From the NCBI RefSeq assembly GCF_014202115.1, contig NZ_JACHFW010000018.1, positions 1 through 60,552 of the forward strand: DNA of 60,552 nucleotides. Direction: 5' to 3'. The position numbers were made by a program, and so were the translations under genes. A model generated the notes under the pieces. That model had not been told where the DNA came from, ran no database searches, and saw nothing but the letters and a program-made list of their open reading frames with translations. The stretch comes from Catenibacillus scindens. GTDB taxonomy: Bacteria; Bacillota; Clostridia; Lachnospirales; Lachnospiraceae. Of this stretch, positions 25,355 to 35,514 are shown one piece after another; the first letter of the stretch is position 1, and the number at the start of each line of letters is the position of its first letter.

Positions 25355-26917
25355 ATGAAGTTAAAAAAATGTATGGCGTTAGGAATGACAGTAGTGACTA
25401 TATGTTCATTACTGGCGGGATGCACAGGAGATGGGGAGACAAAGACAGAAACAGAGTCTGTAGCAGCGTCTGGAAGTACGGAGGCGGCCGGTGAGTCGGG
25501 AGATCTTTCAGAATATTTTCATACGAAAGATCATTACACATTAAAAGTTATGGCTATGGGGGATGCAGATACTCAAATTCTTGAAGAAGTATCTGCAGCA
25601 TTAAGTGAAATTACTGAAGAAAAATTAAATTGCGATGTGGAATTAACCAGAATCGGTTTTGCTTCCTATATGACGCAGCTTAATCTGATTTTATCATCCG
25701 GGGATGCGTTGGATTTGTTTATTCCAATGGCTGATCCATCGGAATATGTTCAGACAGGCCAGATTCAGCCAATTACTGATCTGGTGGAAAGGTTTGCGCC
25801 TAATCTCTGTTCTTCTCTGGAAGAAAGAGATTGGATGAGTATGATTTATGATGGAGATATTTATGGTATGCCTGTAAATGGAGAAAAAGGCCAGATTCTT
25901 GGGTTTGGTATGCGCAAAGATATTTGTGACGAACTGGGAATTGATTATGAGAATTTTCAGTCTATGGATGATCTTCATGATGCTCTGGTAAAAGTAAAAG
26001 AGGCCCATCCGGATATGTATCCCGTGGTATCCAATGCCGGAGATATGTTTGGCGGAAGTACTCCGTATATAGGGCAGGATAGCTGCGGTGATTCCAACAA
26101 CCTTGCGGTACTGGAAGATCCTTTTGATGAAAATGGGAAGATTGTAAGCTTTTTTGAAACAGATCTGTTTAAAGAAACATGTGAACGTATGTATCAGTGG
26201 AGTCAGGAGGGTCTGATCATGCCGGATGCTTCAACAAACACGGATAGCTGTAATACACTTGTAGCAGCTGGTAAGGCATTTGGATATTTTCAGCATATGA
26301 CTCCTGGCTGGGAGATTGAGGCAACCCAAAATAATGGCGGAATTGAAACAGTTGCATGGAAATATGGAGTACCTACGTATATTGGAGGTCGTTCAGGTTG
26401 GTTTGTACCTACAGCTTCCGGAGATCCTGAGAGAGCGGTTGCTTTTTTTGACTTGATGTACAGTGATCCAACCGTTGCAAATCTTGTAATTAACGGCATC
26501 GAAGGCAAAAACTATGTTTTTGTGGATAAAGAAAACGGGGTGATTACTTTCCCTGAAGGAAAGGATGCTACAACAAATGGATATAGTCGTCTGGAATGGG
26601 CATGGCCCAATGAACGTTTAAGTTATACCGTAGAAGGTCTTGAAACTAATTGGGAGGAAAGTGATCAATTTACAGAATCTACTCAGGTTCCGGTATGTTT
26701 TGGGTTCAAATTTGATTCTACTTCAGTCATGAATCAGATTACTGCGTGCCTGAATGTTTATGAGAAATATGTGCCGGCTCTTTTATGTGGTTCCTTAAAT
26801 CCTGATGAAACAATTCCGATTTTAAACGAGGAAATGGAAAAAGCGGGAATTCAGGATATTGTTAAGGAAAAACAGGCACAATTTGATGCATGGAAAGCTG
26901 AAAGCTCGGAAAACTGA
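25355..26917 (+). CDS. sugar-binding lipoprotein, family 1 (cognate of the LplB/YtcP permeases)
   Basis: 520 residues. Signal peptide with lipobox LAGC (Cys23), acidic/Ser linker, then the N-domain (EVSAALSEITEEKLNCDVEL, QLNLILSSGDALDL) and a C-domain with SYTVEGLETNW and a C-terminal helix ending DAWKAESSEN. AGAGGAGG precedes the start. It closes the permease operon and is followed by a very strong terminator. Paralogous to the orphan lipoproteins at 33877 and 44766, but more distant from them than they are from each other. Confidence 0.93.
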   Translation: MKLKKCMALGMTVVTICSLLAGCTGDGETKTETESVAASGSTEAAGESGDLSEYFHTKDHYTLKVMAMGDADTQILEEVSAALSEITEEKLNCDVELTRIGFASYMTQLNLILSSGDALDLFIPMADPSEYVQTGQIQPITDLVERFAPNLCSSLEERDWMSMIYDGDIYGMPVNGEKGQILGFGMRKDICDELGIDYENFQSMDDLHDALVKVKEAHPDMYPVVSNAGDMFGGSTPYIGQDSCGDSNNLAVLEDPFDENGKIVSFFETDLFKETCERMYQWSQEGLIMPDASTNTDSCNTLVAAGKAFGYFQHMTPGWEIEATQNNGGIETVAWKYGVPTYIGGRSGWFVPTASGDPERAVAFFDLMYSDPTVANLVINGIEGKNYVFVDKENGVITFPEGKDATTNGYSRLEWAWPNERLSYTVEGLETNWEESDQFTESTQVPVCFGFKFDSTSVMNQITACLNVYEKYVPALLCGSLNPDETIPILNEEMEKAGIQDIVKEKQAQFDAWKAESSEN

Positions 26918-26935
26918 AAAATAGAGACGTGTAGT

Positions 26936-26990
26936 AAAAAAGAGAGCTTGAGCGGCGGATCGATTTCCGCCGCTCAAGCTCTCTTTTTTA
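26936..26990 (+). terminator. strong terminator of the permease operon
   Basis: AGAGAGCTTGAGCGGCGGA (26941-26959) is perfectly complementary to 26966-26984 and is followed by T6. The IS1182-like element begins eight bases further on. Confidence 0.93.
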
Positions 26991-27027
26991 TAAAGAAGGG
27001 GTTGTCGGGAAATAGATAATCCTAAAT

Positions 27028-27065
27028 AGGCGCCGTAGTGACTCAGATGGGTCACTACGGCGCCT
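27028..27065. terminator. hairpin inside the left end of the IS
   Basis: AGGCGCCGTAGTGAC (27028-27042) is perfectly complementary to GTCACTACGGCGCCT (27051-27065). It is followed by GAAATTTTTTT, so it should stop read-through into the transposase gene. Confidence 0.8.
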
Positions 27066-27142
27066 GAAATTTTTTTCCTGAAAATAGAAAAAAGATGGCT
27101 AACGACAACCATCTTTTCTCCGTTCCATGTTATAATGGAACT

Positions 27143-28892
27143 ATGCTTACCAAAGACTATTATAACGACTTTTTTGAAATTGGGCAACAGAAATTTAACT
27201 TCAGTTTCTTCGATTTGAGGTTACCCGATGACGATCCAGTCTATACCCTTAAAAAAGTGATGGAGGAATTGGACTTTTCAGGCCTGCTGGCCTGTTATTC
27301 GGACAAGGGAAGAACAGGGTTTAACCCGATCATGCTGTATTCTGTTGTTACCTATGCAAACATGCGCGGTGTCCGCTCTGTTGACCGGATTGTTGACCTG
27401 TGCCAGCGGGACCTTGCCTTTATCTGGCTTACCAAAGGCCAGAAGCCTCAGCGGGATGCTTTTTACGATTTTAAAGGGAAAAAACTGACGGGAGAAGTCC
27501 TTGATGACTTGAATTATCAGTTCATGCGGCGTTTGAAGAAGGAAGGTCTTATCACGCTGAAAGAACTTTACATTGATGGGATAAAAATCGAAGCGAACGC
27601 AAACCGATACACCTTCGTCTGGCGCGGCAGCCTCAACTATCACCTTGCAGGTCTGCTGGATACCATCGATGCCCTTTATGCGAAGTACAATGCCTTCCTG
27701 CATGAGAATGGGTATGGCCCTAAATATGATCTGGGAGATGCCCATATGTTCGTGATCGAAGGGATGGACAAAATCCGGAAGGTTATCAAAGAGAACAGGA
27801 AACGGAAACTGACAAAGCATAAAAAGATTTCCAATAACACGGTGATCGAGATTGATAACTGCTCCCCTCTTGAGATCCTGAAACTGCAGAAGAATCTGCT
27901 GCGGATTGCCGATGGGGAAGGGACTGGATTCGTTTTGGGAAAGGGGAAACATAAGCCGGAGATCCAGAAGCTCTATGAGGAACTGGAAGCATGCGGAAGG
28001 CGTCTGATGGAGTATAAGGAATGTTTTGCGGTTATGGGAAAAGACCGCAACAGCTATTCCAAGACAGACCTTGAAGCAACGTTTATGCGGATGAAAGAGG
28101 ACCATATGCTGAACGGGCAGCTAAAGCCGGCTTATAACGTCCAGATCGCGGTAGAGAATTATTTCATTGTCCACAGCTATATCAGCAATGACCGGACGGA
28201 TTACAATACGCTGATCCCTGTTTTGAAAAAACATCAGGAAGCATTTGAAGATACCTTGGAGGCAGTGACTGCGGACAGCGGCTACTGCAGTGAAAAGAAC
28301 CTGCTGTACCTGAAAGAGAAAGGGATACAGAGCTATATCAAGCTCCAAGACCATGAGAAACGGAAAACGCGTGCATACAAGGAAGATATCGGGAAGTATT
28401 ACAATATGACATACGCCGCCTTTGAGGATGAGCATTATTATATCTGCCATGACGGAAGGGAGCTGTATCCGGACAGAAAGCAAAGCGCAGGAGGGCTACA
28501 TCCAGACGTTGGAGGTCTATGGCTGCGCAGACTGCAGCGGCTGTAAGCATAAAGCCAGATGTCTTTATAAATACAACGCCGAAAAGAATCCGGATCGGAA
28601 TAAAGTGATGAAGATCAACGAGCGGTGGGAAGAATTAAAAGAAGAGTCCAATGCGAATATCCAGAGTGAAGAAGGCATTTTGAAGCGACAGACACGATCG
28701 ATCCAGACAGAAGGACACTTTGGAGATATCAAAGAGAATGAAAGCTTCCGGCGTTTTAACTACCGCTCAAAGGAAAAAGTGTATAAAGAATTCATGCTGT
28801 ATGCAATCGGCCGGAACATTTTGAAATATCACCGGTTCTTACACGGAGAGATCAAGAAATACGAAGGAAAAAAGGCGCAGGAAGCCGCTTAG
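27143..28892 (+). pseudogene. IS1182-family transposase, frameshifted
   Basis: Family hallmarks are intact: MLTKDYYNDFFEIGQQ start, YIDGIKIEANANRYTFVW (first Asp), the stretch AYNVQIAVEN, VTADSGYCSEKN (second Asp), and in the other frame CADCSGCKHKARC and EGHFGDIKENESFRRFNYR. The first frame runs to 28546 but loses homology after ELYPDR (~28485); the correct continuation (TESKAQEGYIQT) is one frame over, to 28892. A small indel near 28480-28490 therefore splits it. A TATAAT at 27131-27136 lies seven bases before the ATG at 27143, suggesting a leaderless start; an ATG at 27095 is an alternative. Confidence 0.87.
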
Positions 28893-28954
28893 CTGATGGA
28901 GCGCCCTGAAAATCCAAACAAGGGGTTATTGCGCCCTAAAATAGAGAGTTAAAA

Positions 28955-29024
28955 AAGGATGAGACGGTTCCGCAAGGAATTCGGGCCTAAAAAAGTCCGA
29001 ATCCTGCGGGAACGTCTCATCCTT
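28955..29024. terminator. long hairpin inside the right end of the IS
   Basis: AAGGATGAGACG (28955-28966) and CGTCTCATCCTT (29013-29024) flank further imperfect pairing (TTCCGC/GCGGGAA, AATTCGG/CCGAAT). It may end transposase mRNA, or GH31 mRNA coming from the right. Confidence 0.7.
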
Positions 29025-29079
29025 GTTTCTCAGGGATTAAAAATCGGTATTAACCGACAGCCCCTCAGTATTGCGGGAA

Positions 29080-31086
29080 TCAGTATTGTTCGGTTTTGGA
29101 GAGTCTGCGAAGGTATTTCTGAGAATATTCATAATTTTTACTAATACCATCATCTTCATAAAGATCATAGGATGCTCCGTTATATCCAAAAAGAGTCAGG
29201 GTGGATGAATCTACATTCCCCACAGTTTCCGCAGGCATTGCTACGGGAATACAATGACCTTTGCGGATAAAAAGTACAACTTCGTTCAGGCCAATGTATA
29301 TATAATGGTGTCCCGCAAAAAATTGTTGAGTGAAAATAGTGCTTTTTCCGGAAAATTTAACAAGGAGCATATCTTCAGGGAGATAGACAATGCGTCCGGG
29401 GACGTTTTGCGTGTATACAGGAGTGATCATGATTTCATTACCGATGATAAGCTGGTCTTCTGTACTTCTGGCAATATCATCATCCGGATAAAGAAAGCCC
29501 AATGGTTTAAAATAAAGATCATTATTTAATGCAGCCTTCATATATTCACTGTAGATATATGGAAGAAGTCGATAGCGGACAGAAATAATGTCTTTAAAAT
29601 CTTCTGGATGCTCAAATGCGTAGCACTCCTGAGCGCGGGTTCCTCTTGTTGTATGATTCCTCATTAATGGTGTAAAAACACCGAATGCAAGCCAGCGCAG
29701 AAGAAGATCCCGGGTGGTATTTGCGCCAAAGCCGCCAAGATCGGCACCGATATAAAGAAAACCACACATATTTAATGAGGGCATCATTTTAATATTCAGC
29801 AAAAGGTGCGACCACCAGGATTTGTTATCTCCGGTCCATATTCCTCCATAGCGATGCATACCGATATAAGAAGATCGGGAGAACATCAGAATCCTCTGAG
29901 AGGGGACAATTCTTTCAAATGCTTCACTAGCAGCACGGGTCATATTGTAGCCATATAGATTATGGACTTTATCATGGCGGATACGTTGTCCGTCAACATT
30001 ATGAAAAAAACGGGTGTAATCTTTTGGGTTATTCCGAAGGGTTCCGATATGTGCAAAAAGATGGTAGGTTGTAAACTGGTCTGTAGTATCGTCTAAATAT
30101 TCCCGAAGAAATTGTTTGACTTCTCCAAGACCTTCGTCAGAGTGAAAGATTGCGGGTTCATTCATATCATTCCAAAATCCATCAATTCCTATATCCAGTA
30201 ATTTTTTATACTGTTTTCCGAACCATTCTCTGGCATTTCGGTTGAGAAAGTCTGGAAAATGTGTTCGACCGGGCCATACAGTTGCGGCAAAAATGCTGTT
30301 GTCTTCGCGTTTACAGAAATAATCACCGGCAACGCCTTCCTCATAGACATCATATCCCTTTTCAATTTTTACGCCAGCGTCAATGATTGGTATGAGATGG
30401 ATTTTTTGTTCTCTCATTTCATTAACAAAGGCTTCAAAATCCGGAAAACTCTCTGAATTAACAGTAAAATCCTTAAAGTTTTCCATATAATCAATATCCA
30501 TAAAGATCATATCCAGAGGAATATGATTTTTGCGATATCCCTTTAAAACCTGGCGCAGTTCATCTTCTGTAGCATAGCCATTCCGGCTTTGGCCGAATCC
30601 AAACGCGAATTTGGGAGGAATATAGCTTTGTCCAATGATTTTCCGAAATTGTAAAACTACATCATAAGCGTTCTTACCATTGATAATATATACATTCAGG
30701 TCTGAGCTGTCACAGTGCACAGTCAGCAAATCCTGGCGGGAGTAGCCGATATCAAAAGAAATGACGGAAGGATAATCAAAAAAAAGACCCCAATGCTGTT
30801 CTCCTGATATAATAATAAAATTATGAGCAGTATATAAAGAACAGATATCCTCAGTGTGATTGGACTCATCGGTACAGTTACTGATATAAATATAGCCTCG
30901 TTTATTAATGCCCCGGTTGGCCTCACCAAGACCGTAAACAATGTCATTATCGGACATAGTGTACGTCCAGGTATAACCATTTTCAATGTCTGTTTTTCCG
31001 ATCGGCGGATGTCCATTTTTGCAATCTGTGGGGACAACGACTGCGTCTGTTTCAAATGGAGTGCCGTAGACATATTTCTCTACCAT
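29080..31086 (-). CDS. glycoside hydrolase family 31 (alpha-glucosidase/alpha-xylosidase)
   Basis: 668 residues, no signal peptide, so intracellular. Catalytic nucleophile Asp307 in FWNDMNEPAIF and acid/base Asp420 in WTGDNKSWWSH; the N-terminal beta domain (~1-130) and barrel are complete. The end (LYEDDGISKNYEYSQKYLRR...) stops just before the IS; many relatives carry a few more C-terminal residues, so slight trimming is possible. AGGAGG precedes the ATG. It is divergent from the AraC-GH39 regulator at 31343, its probable controller. In this locus an alpha-xylosidase acting on xyloglucan pieces, or an alpha-glucosidase, are both plausible. Confidence 0.93.
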   Translation of the reverse strand: MVEKYVYGTPFETDAVVVPTDCKNGHPPIGKTDIENGYTWTYTMSDNDIVYGLGEANRGINKRGYIYISNCTDESNHTEDICSLYTAHNFIIISGEQHWGLFFDYPSVISFDIGYSRQDLLTVHCDSSDLNVYIINGKNAYDVVLQFRKIIGQSYIPPKFAFGFGQSRNGYATEDELRQVLKGYRKNHIPLDMIFMDIDYMENFKDFTVNSESFPDFEAFVNEMREQKIHLIPIIDAGVKIEKGYDVYEEGVAGDYFCKREDNSIFAATVWPGRTHFPDFLNRNAREWFGKQYKKLLDIGIDGFWNDMNEPAIFHSDEGLGEVKQFLREYLDDTTDQFTTYHLFAHIGTLRNNPKDYTRFFHNVDGQRIRHDKVHNLYGYNMTRAASEAFERIVPSQRILMFSRSSYIGMHRYGGIWTGDNKSWWSHLLLNIKMMPSLNMCGFLYIGADLGGFGANTTRDLLLRWLAFGVFTPLMRNHTTRGTRAQECYAFEHPEDFKDIISVRYRLLPYIYSEYMKAALNNDLYFKPLGFLYPDDDIARSTEDQLIIGNEIMITPVYTQNVPGRIVYLPEDMLLVKFSGKSTIFTQQFFAGHHYIYIGLNEVVLFIRKGHCIPVAMPAETVGNVDSSTLTLFGYNGASYDLYEDDGISKNYEYSQKYLRRLSKTEQY

Positions 31087-31295
31087 ATGTATAACCTCCT
31101 GATAATATTTGCCGACAAACTCTGGCCGGCTGATATATATTATAGGATACTTGTTTGCAAAATGCTTGCACTATCACGGCCTGATAATGAAAAAATACAT
31201 ACTAAAATTATTTATTGTCAGCGCCTTTGCGAATGGCGAGACAGACCGGATATGCTTGCTGAAATGCAGCGGATATTTACTTGACCGCCGGAAAA

Positions 31296-31304
31296 TGTTA
31301 TACT
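31296..31304 (+). promoter_or_regulatory. extended -10 promoter of the AraC-GH39 gene
   Basis: TGT-TATACT is an extended -10 with no good -35. The same form occurs at 33827-33835 (TGC-TATACT) and 49308-49316 (TGT-TATACT). Confidence 0.5.
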
Positions 31305-31342
31305 TTCTCTATGATGATTTCAGCGGGGAAAGGACTGTAGAG

Positions 31343-33700
31343 ATGAATTTAAAGGAGAAGGATTTTGATCTGACATTTCAGATGGGGAAGGGAGAAAACA
31401 TCACTACTGTTTTAAATGATATAAAACTGATCTATATTTTATCCGGATCTATGGATGTCAGTGTTGGGACTGAAAATTTTAACGCCGGTGCCGGAGATTT
31501 CTTTCTTTTAAATGTGGGACAGAGTTTTGGATGGAAAAGCAGGGAGGACTGCCTGTATGCCTGCCTGAAGATTCGGTATGGTCTGTTTACGGAAAATTTG
31601 GGTATGCCCTATCTCTATTTTATATGCAGTACAGTGCGGGGCGATATGAACGCGGATATCTACCAGAGAGTTTTTCAGGTATTGTCCCAGCTTGTACGGG
31701 AATACACAGCGGCTCCGGGGACGCCGGGATTCAGGCGGGAGACACTCTGGTACAGTCTTATGGATATTCTTGTAAGACACTGCCTGTTTCACCGGCCGGA
31801 ATCTATAGAAAATATCGAAATCAGCCAGCGCATGATCCTTGTCATGCAGTATGTATGCGCCAATTATATGAAAAATCTGTCCCAGGATGAGGCGGCCAAA
31901 ACAATGTATCTGTCTTCCTCTGCGTTTTCGAGATGGTTTAAAAAACAGTGCGGAGTGAATTACGGTGATTTTGTGACCCGGGTACGGCTGACCCACAGTG
32001 TGGAAGATCTGATCTTTACAAATAAAAGTATGACAGACATTGCTCTGGACAATGGGTTTTCCAACGCCTCGGTATTCACAAAGGTTTTCCGAAAACACTA
32101 CGGGCAGACGCCCACGGATTACCGAAAGGGACATACATCGGTTCAGGAAGTGGGAAATGACCTTATTGCCCGGGTAAAATCCTCACCGGAGTTTTTAAAA
32201 ATCCGGTCAAGGACGGCAGTTCAGAAAGTCCGGGTGGTTCAGGCGGATACGGATCAGGGGACGGTATGGGAGGACTGCTGGAATCAGGGGATTAACGCGG
32301 GAGATGCTGCGGATCTTTTATCGGCCAGGATTCAGAGTCAGATTCTTACACTGAAAGAAAATCTCGGACTGAAATATGTGAGGATCAGTAATATTTTTTC
32401 ATCCCGTCTAAGGCTCCGAAAAGAACACAGTGTGGGTCCGATGAATTTTGACGGTATTGACGGGGTTATGGACTTTATTATTTCCAACGGAATGCATCCG
32501 TTTATTGATCTGTGTGACCGGGAACATGTTGTTTTTCTGGCGATGAATGAGTTTTTATATAAAGAGCAGGCAGAAGGCACATTTTTAACCGCGGATGAAC
32601 TGTTTCAGGTTCTTACGGATATGTTCCGCCATTTTGTCGGCAGGTATGGCGTCAGGGAAGTGTCTTCCTGGCTCATTGAGTGCTGGTATGATGACCGGAG
32701 CCGCCGGGTTGTTGGGCTGGATGAAAATTATGGCGTGATTTTCAGAGAAATATGTTCCAGGCTGAAAGAAGCGGCGCCCGGAATCCGCGTTGGCGGCTGC
32801 GGACTGGAACTGGGGATCAGTGAGCAGCATTTTAGGGAGATTGCTGCGGATATGGTGGAAAGCGGTGGAATTCCGGATTTTATCACCATGTATATTTATC
32901 CCTACGCGGGGCTGCGCAGTCAGATTTCGGACTTTGATTATACGGTGGAAAAACTCAGGCTGTGCAGAAATATTCTGGCACAGTATCATCTGGAAGATCT
33001 GGATATTTACGTGACGGAGTGGAATCTCAGCGTTTCATCCAGAAATTATTACAATGACAGTTGTGCCAAGGCGTCCATGCTGCTGCGCCATGTATCGTCC
33101 TCTGCAGGTTGCGGCAGGATGTTTATGTACAGTGTGGTCAGTGACCTGTCATCGAATTACTATGATTCTTCGAAACTTTTATTTGGCGCCCCGGGATTAA
33201 TGAGCAAAGACGGCCTCTATAAACCGGTTTATTATGCGTTGTGGTTTTTAAGGCAGCTTTCCGGAAAACTTCTCGCCTGCGGGCCGGAACACATGATTAC
33301 GGTAAGCGCCTCCGGTGTTTATCAGATCCTCCTGTTTTGTCCAAAGGCGCTGAATTACAAATATTTTCTGAGAAAAGAGTATGATATTAAGCCGTCAGAC
33401 CTGGAAGGCATGTTTGAAGATAATGCTCAGATTGTGCTGAATATGGAAATAAATCATGTTCCTGAAACCGATTACTATATGAAATGTTATATTCTGGATC
33501 AGACCCATGGAAGTCTTCTGGATCAGTGGATGTCCATGGGACTTCCGGAGGGGCTTAATGGAAAAGATATTGAATATTTAAAAGGTGTGACTCAGCCGGG
33601 GCTGATCTTTAGGAAAATATCGGCGGCTCAGGGAAGGCTTTTGCTGAAAGAAACCATGGAGCTCCATCAGATCAAGCTGATACAGATTTATCCTTCATAA
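31343..33700 (+). CDS. AraC-family regulator fused to a GH39-like domain (acid/base Glu replaced by Asp)
   Basis: 785 residues. Cupin-like sensor 1-130, AraC helix-turn-helix ~160-265 (LSSSAFSRWFKKQCGV and MTDIALDNGFSNASVFTKVFRKHYG), then a GH39 beta-xylosidase-like barrel ~295-785. The GH39 pattern WxxExWNEP reads WLIECWYDD (443-451): the acid/base Glu is Asp450. The nucleophile segment VTEWNLS is intact (Glu559). No signal peptide, so it is cytoplasmic. The ATG at 31343 aligns with the paralog at 39590; longer in-frame extensions upstream lack a ribosome site and cross the promoter. It probably binds a xylose- or arabinose-type oligosaccharide and controls GH31 and/or the operon at 33877. 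Confidence 0.9.
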   Translation: MNLKEKDFDLTFQMGKGENITTVLNDIKLIYILSGSMDVSVGTENFNAGAGDFFLLNVGQSFGWKSREDCLYACLKIRYGLFTENLGMPYLYFICSTVRGDMNADIYQRVFQVLSQLVREYTAAPGTPGFRRETLWYSLMDILVRHCLFHRPESIENIEISQRMILVMQYVCANYMKNLSQDEAAKTMYLSSSAFSRWFKKQCGVNYGDFVTRVRLTHSVEDLIFTNKSMTDIALDNGFSNASVFTKVFRKHYGQTPTDYRKGHTSVQEVGNDLIARVKSSPEFLKIRSRTAVQKVRVVQADTDQGTVWEDCWNQGINAGDAADLLSARIQSQILTLKENLGLKYVRISNIFSSRLRLRKEHSVGPMNFDGIDGVMDFIISNGMHPFIDLCDREHVVFLAMNEFLYKEQAEGTFLTADELFQVLTDMFRHFVGRYGVREVSSWLIECWYDDRSRRVVGLDENYGVIFREICSRLKEAAPGIRVGGCGLELGISEQHFREIAADMVESGGIPDFITMYIYPYAGLRSQISDFDYTVEKLRLCRNILAQYHLEDLDIYVTEWNLSVSSRNYYNDSCAKASMLLRHVSSSAGCGRMFMYSVVSDLSSNYYDSSKLLFGAPGLMSKDGLYKPVYYALWFLRQLSGKLLACGPEHMITVSASGVYQILLFCPKALNYKYFLRKEYDIKPSDLEGMFEDNAQIVLNMEINHVPETDYYMKCYILDQTHGSLLDQWMSMGLPEGLNGKDIEYLKGVTQPGLIFRKISAAQGRLLLKETMELHQIKLIQIYPS

Positions 33701-33826
33701 ATTTTCCTGGAGTGGGAAGAATGACATACTGTTTGGTCGTTTTTTCCACTCTTTTCTTTGGAATCTTTTATTTGCACACTATGACAAAGAATCGGTCTTT
33801 GGTGAAAAGATAAAAGGTTTTGTCTC

Positions 33827-33835
33827 TGCTATACT
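33827..33835 (+). promoter_or_regulatory. extended -10 promoter of the binding-protein/GH43/esterase operon
   Basis: TGC-TATACT with no clear -35, 42 bp before the lipoprotein start; such promoters commonly need an AraC-type activator. Confidence 0.5.
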
Positions 33836-33876
33836 TGATTTATCAGAAAAGAAAATTTCAGGAGGAGATGTATCAT

Positions 33877-35514
33877 ATGTTAAAAAAAGGACGCAGATGG
33901 GCGGCTTTATTAATGGCTGCGGCAATGGTTTCCACAGCAGCTTTCGGATGCGGAAACAGTGAATCCGCCGGAGGGGCGGATACGGGGGGAAGCAGCGCCC
34001 AGAATAATGAAGCAAATACCGGAGCAGATACAGAAGCAGCCGGCGGCACTGAGGGGGCTGCAGCCGCATCTCAGGAAGATATTGCAACAATAGAGATGGC
34101 TTTCTACAATACGTTTATTCCCAATGATGAAAATCTGACACGCATTGAAGATGCGATCAATGCCATTACAGTTCCGGAGATTAATACGGAAGTAAATATT
34201 ACAGTCATTAATATGGGCCAGTGGGATCAGCAGATCAATCTGATGATTTCTTCAGGAGAACAACTGGATCTGATGCCTACATTCTTTTCAGGAGCTACAG
34301 CATTTTCCACACTGGCATCGTCCAATCAGCTAACGCCGTTAAATGATCTTCTGGAGGACTATGGCCAGGGCATTCTGGAAACCATACCGGAAAATTATCT
34401 GAACACGACAACGATAGATGGCAATATTGTTGCTGTGCCGATCTATAAAGATAACGTCGGCAAATTATATTACGCAATGCGTACCGATATCCTTGAAGAA
34501 CTGGGACTGACCGAACAGGCTCAGAATATCCGTTCCATGCAGGATGTAGAGGAAATTCTCCGTATTGTTAAGGAAAAGACAGATCTGATCCCTATTGGCG
34601 AAACAGCGGCCAATGGCGTCATTGCCTTCCAGGGCGTTATGGTTACAGGAGACTTTGAAGATGCCTTTTTCTATGACCGGCTGATCAATGACTATATTGT
34701 TTCCGCAAATGATGATCCGGAAACGGTCGTAAGCCTTTACGATCTGGAAGAGTATAAAGAGGCAACATCTTTATTTAATTCCTGGTTTAAGGACGGTCTT
34801 GTCAATCAGGACGCTACGACAGCAGAGCAGCATGCGGAATATCATATTGCCGAAGGAAATACATTCAGTACATTTTTTGCCGCTGAGACATCAACGAAAA
34901 ATGCGTTTGTTACAAAAGCCCAGTATCCGGTGACTATTATTGAAGTGTGCGATACACCTTTATCAACAAGTACGATCAATACATTAACATGGACAATCCC
35001 GGTAACATCTAAAGAACCGGAAGCTGCCATGGAGTTCCTTAACCTGATGTATACCGATGAACGTATTGTCAATCTTTTAAACTACGGGCAGGAAGATGTG
35101 GATTACGTTGTTAAAGAGGATGGTACTTTTGCTTTCCCAGAAGGTGTTGATATAAGCAGTTCCGGATATCATTTTGAAACATCCTGGCTCTTTGGCAATC
35201 AGTTCCTTGCCGGTGTATGGGAAGGGGACGAACCGACATTGCGTGAGGAAGCCCTCACAATCAATGAAAATGCTACATACAGCCCGATTTTTGGCTTTGC
35301 CGCTTCCAGCGCGGGCATGGACACTCAGCTTGCGGGAATTTTAAGTGCCTTTAATGAATATGCCAACAGTCTTCAGTGCGGCGCCATGGATGTTGAAACC
35401 AATCTCCCGGCATTCCAGGAAAAACTTAAAGCCGCAGGTATTGACGATGTTGTGGCCAACGTTCAGGGACAGCTTGACGCATGGCTGGCAGAGAATGGAG
35501 GAGAAGGACAATGA
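33877..35514 (+). CDS. orphan sugar-binding lipoprotein, family 1
   Basis: 545 residues. Lipobox AFGC with Cys25, Ala/Gly/Asn/Glu linker, N-domain IEDAINAITVPEINTEVNI and QQINLMISSGEQLDLM, C-domain AMEFLNLMYTDERIVNLL and WLFGNQFLAGVWEGD, and a terminal helix QGQLDAWLAENGG. Closely related to the protein at 44766 (same leader length and motifs). The ATG at 33877 follows GGAGGAG by nine bases. No permease accompanies it; its stop overlaps the GH43 start (ATGA). It probably docks with the LplB/YtcP pair at 23454 or one outside the window. Confidence 0.92.
   Translation: MLKKGRRWAALLMAAAMVSTAAFGCGNSESAGGADTGGSSAQNNEANTGADTEAAGGTEGAAAASQEDIATIEMAFYNTFIPNDENLTRIEDAINAITVPEINTEVNITVINMGQWDQQINLMISSGEQLDLMPTFFSGATAFSTLASSNQLTPLNDLLEDYGQGILETIPENYLNTTTIDGNIVAVPIYKDNVGKLYYAMRTDILEELGLTEQAQNIRSMQDVEEILRIVKEKTDLIPIGETAANGVIAFQGVMVTGDFEDAFFYDRLINDYIVSANDDPETVVSLYDLEEYKEATSLFNSWFKDGLVNQDATTAEQHAEYHIAEGNTFSTFFAAETSTKNAFVTKAQYPVTIIEVCDTPLSTSTINTLTWTIPVTSKEPEAAMEFLNLMYTDERIVNLLNYGQEDVDYVVKEDGTFAFPEGVDISSSGYHFETSWLFGNQFLAGVWEGDEPTLREEALTINENATYSPIFGFAASSAGMDTQLAGILSAFNEYANSLQCGAMDVETNLPAFQEKLKAAGIDDVVANVQGQLDAWLAENGGEGQ

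Larger units (their letters stand above)
26998..29064. mobile_element. IS1182-family insertion sequence (degenerate)
   Basis: Imperfect terminal inverted repeats GGGGTTGTCGGGAAAT (left) and GGGGCTGTCGGTTAAT (right, inverted) bound about 2.07 kb holding one frameshifted IS1182-type transposase. Hairpins just inside each end (27028-27065 and 28955-29024) would block transcription from outside. No target duplication is visible. The right end lies 15 bp beyond the GH31 stop, and the left end abuts a terminator. Confidence 0.88.

Noticed and set aside
28546-28560. Programmed frameshift producing a full IS1182 transposase
   Set aside because: The family is normally single-frame, and no clear slippery run with a downstream pseudoknot is seen near 28480-28490; treated as an inactivating indel.
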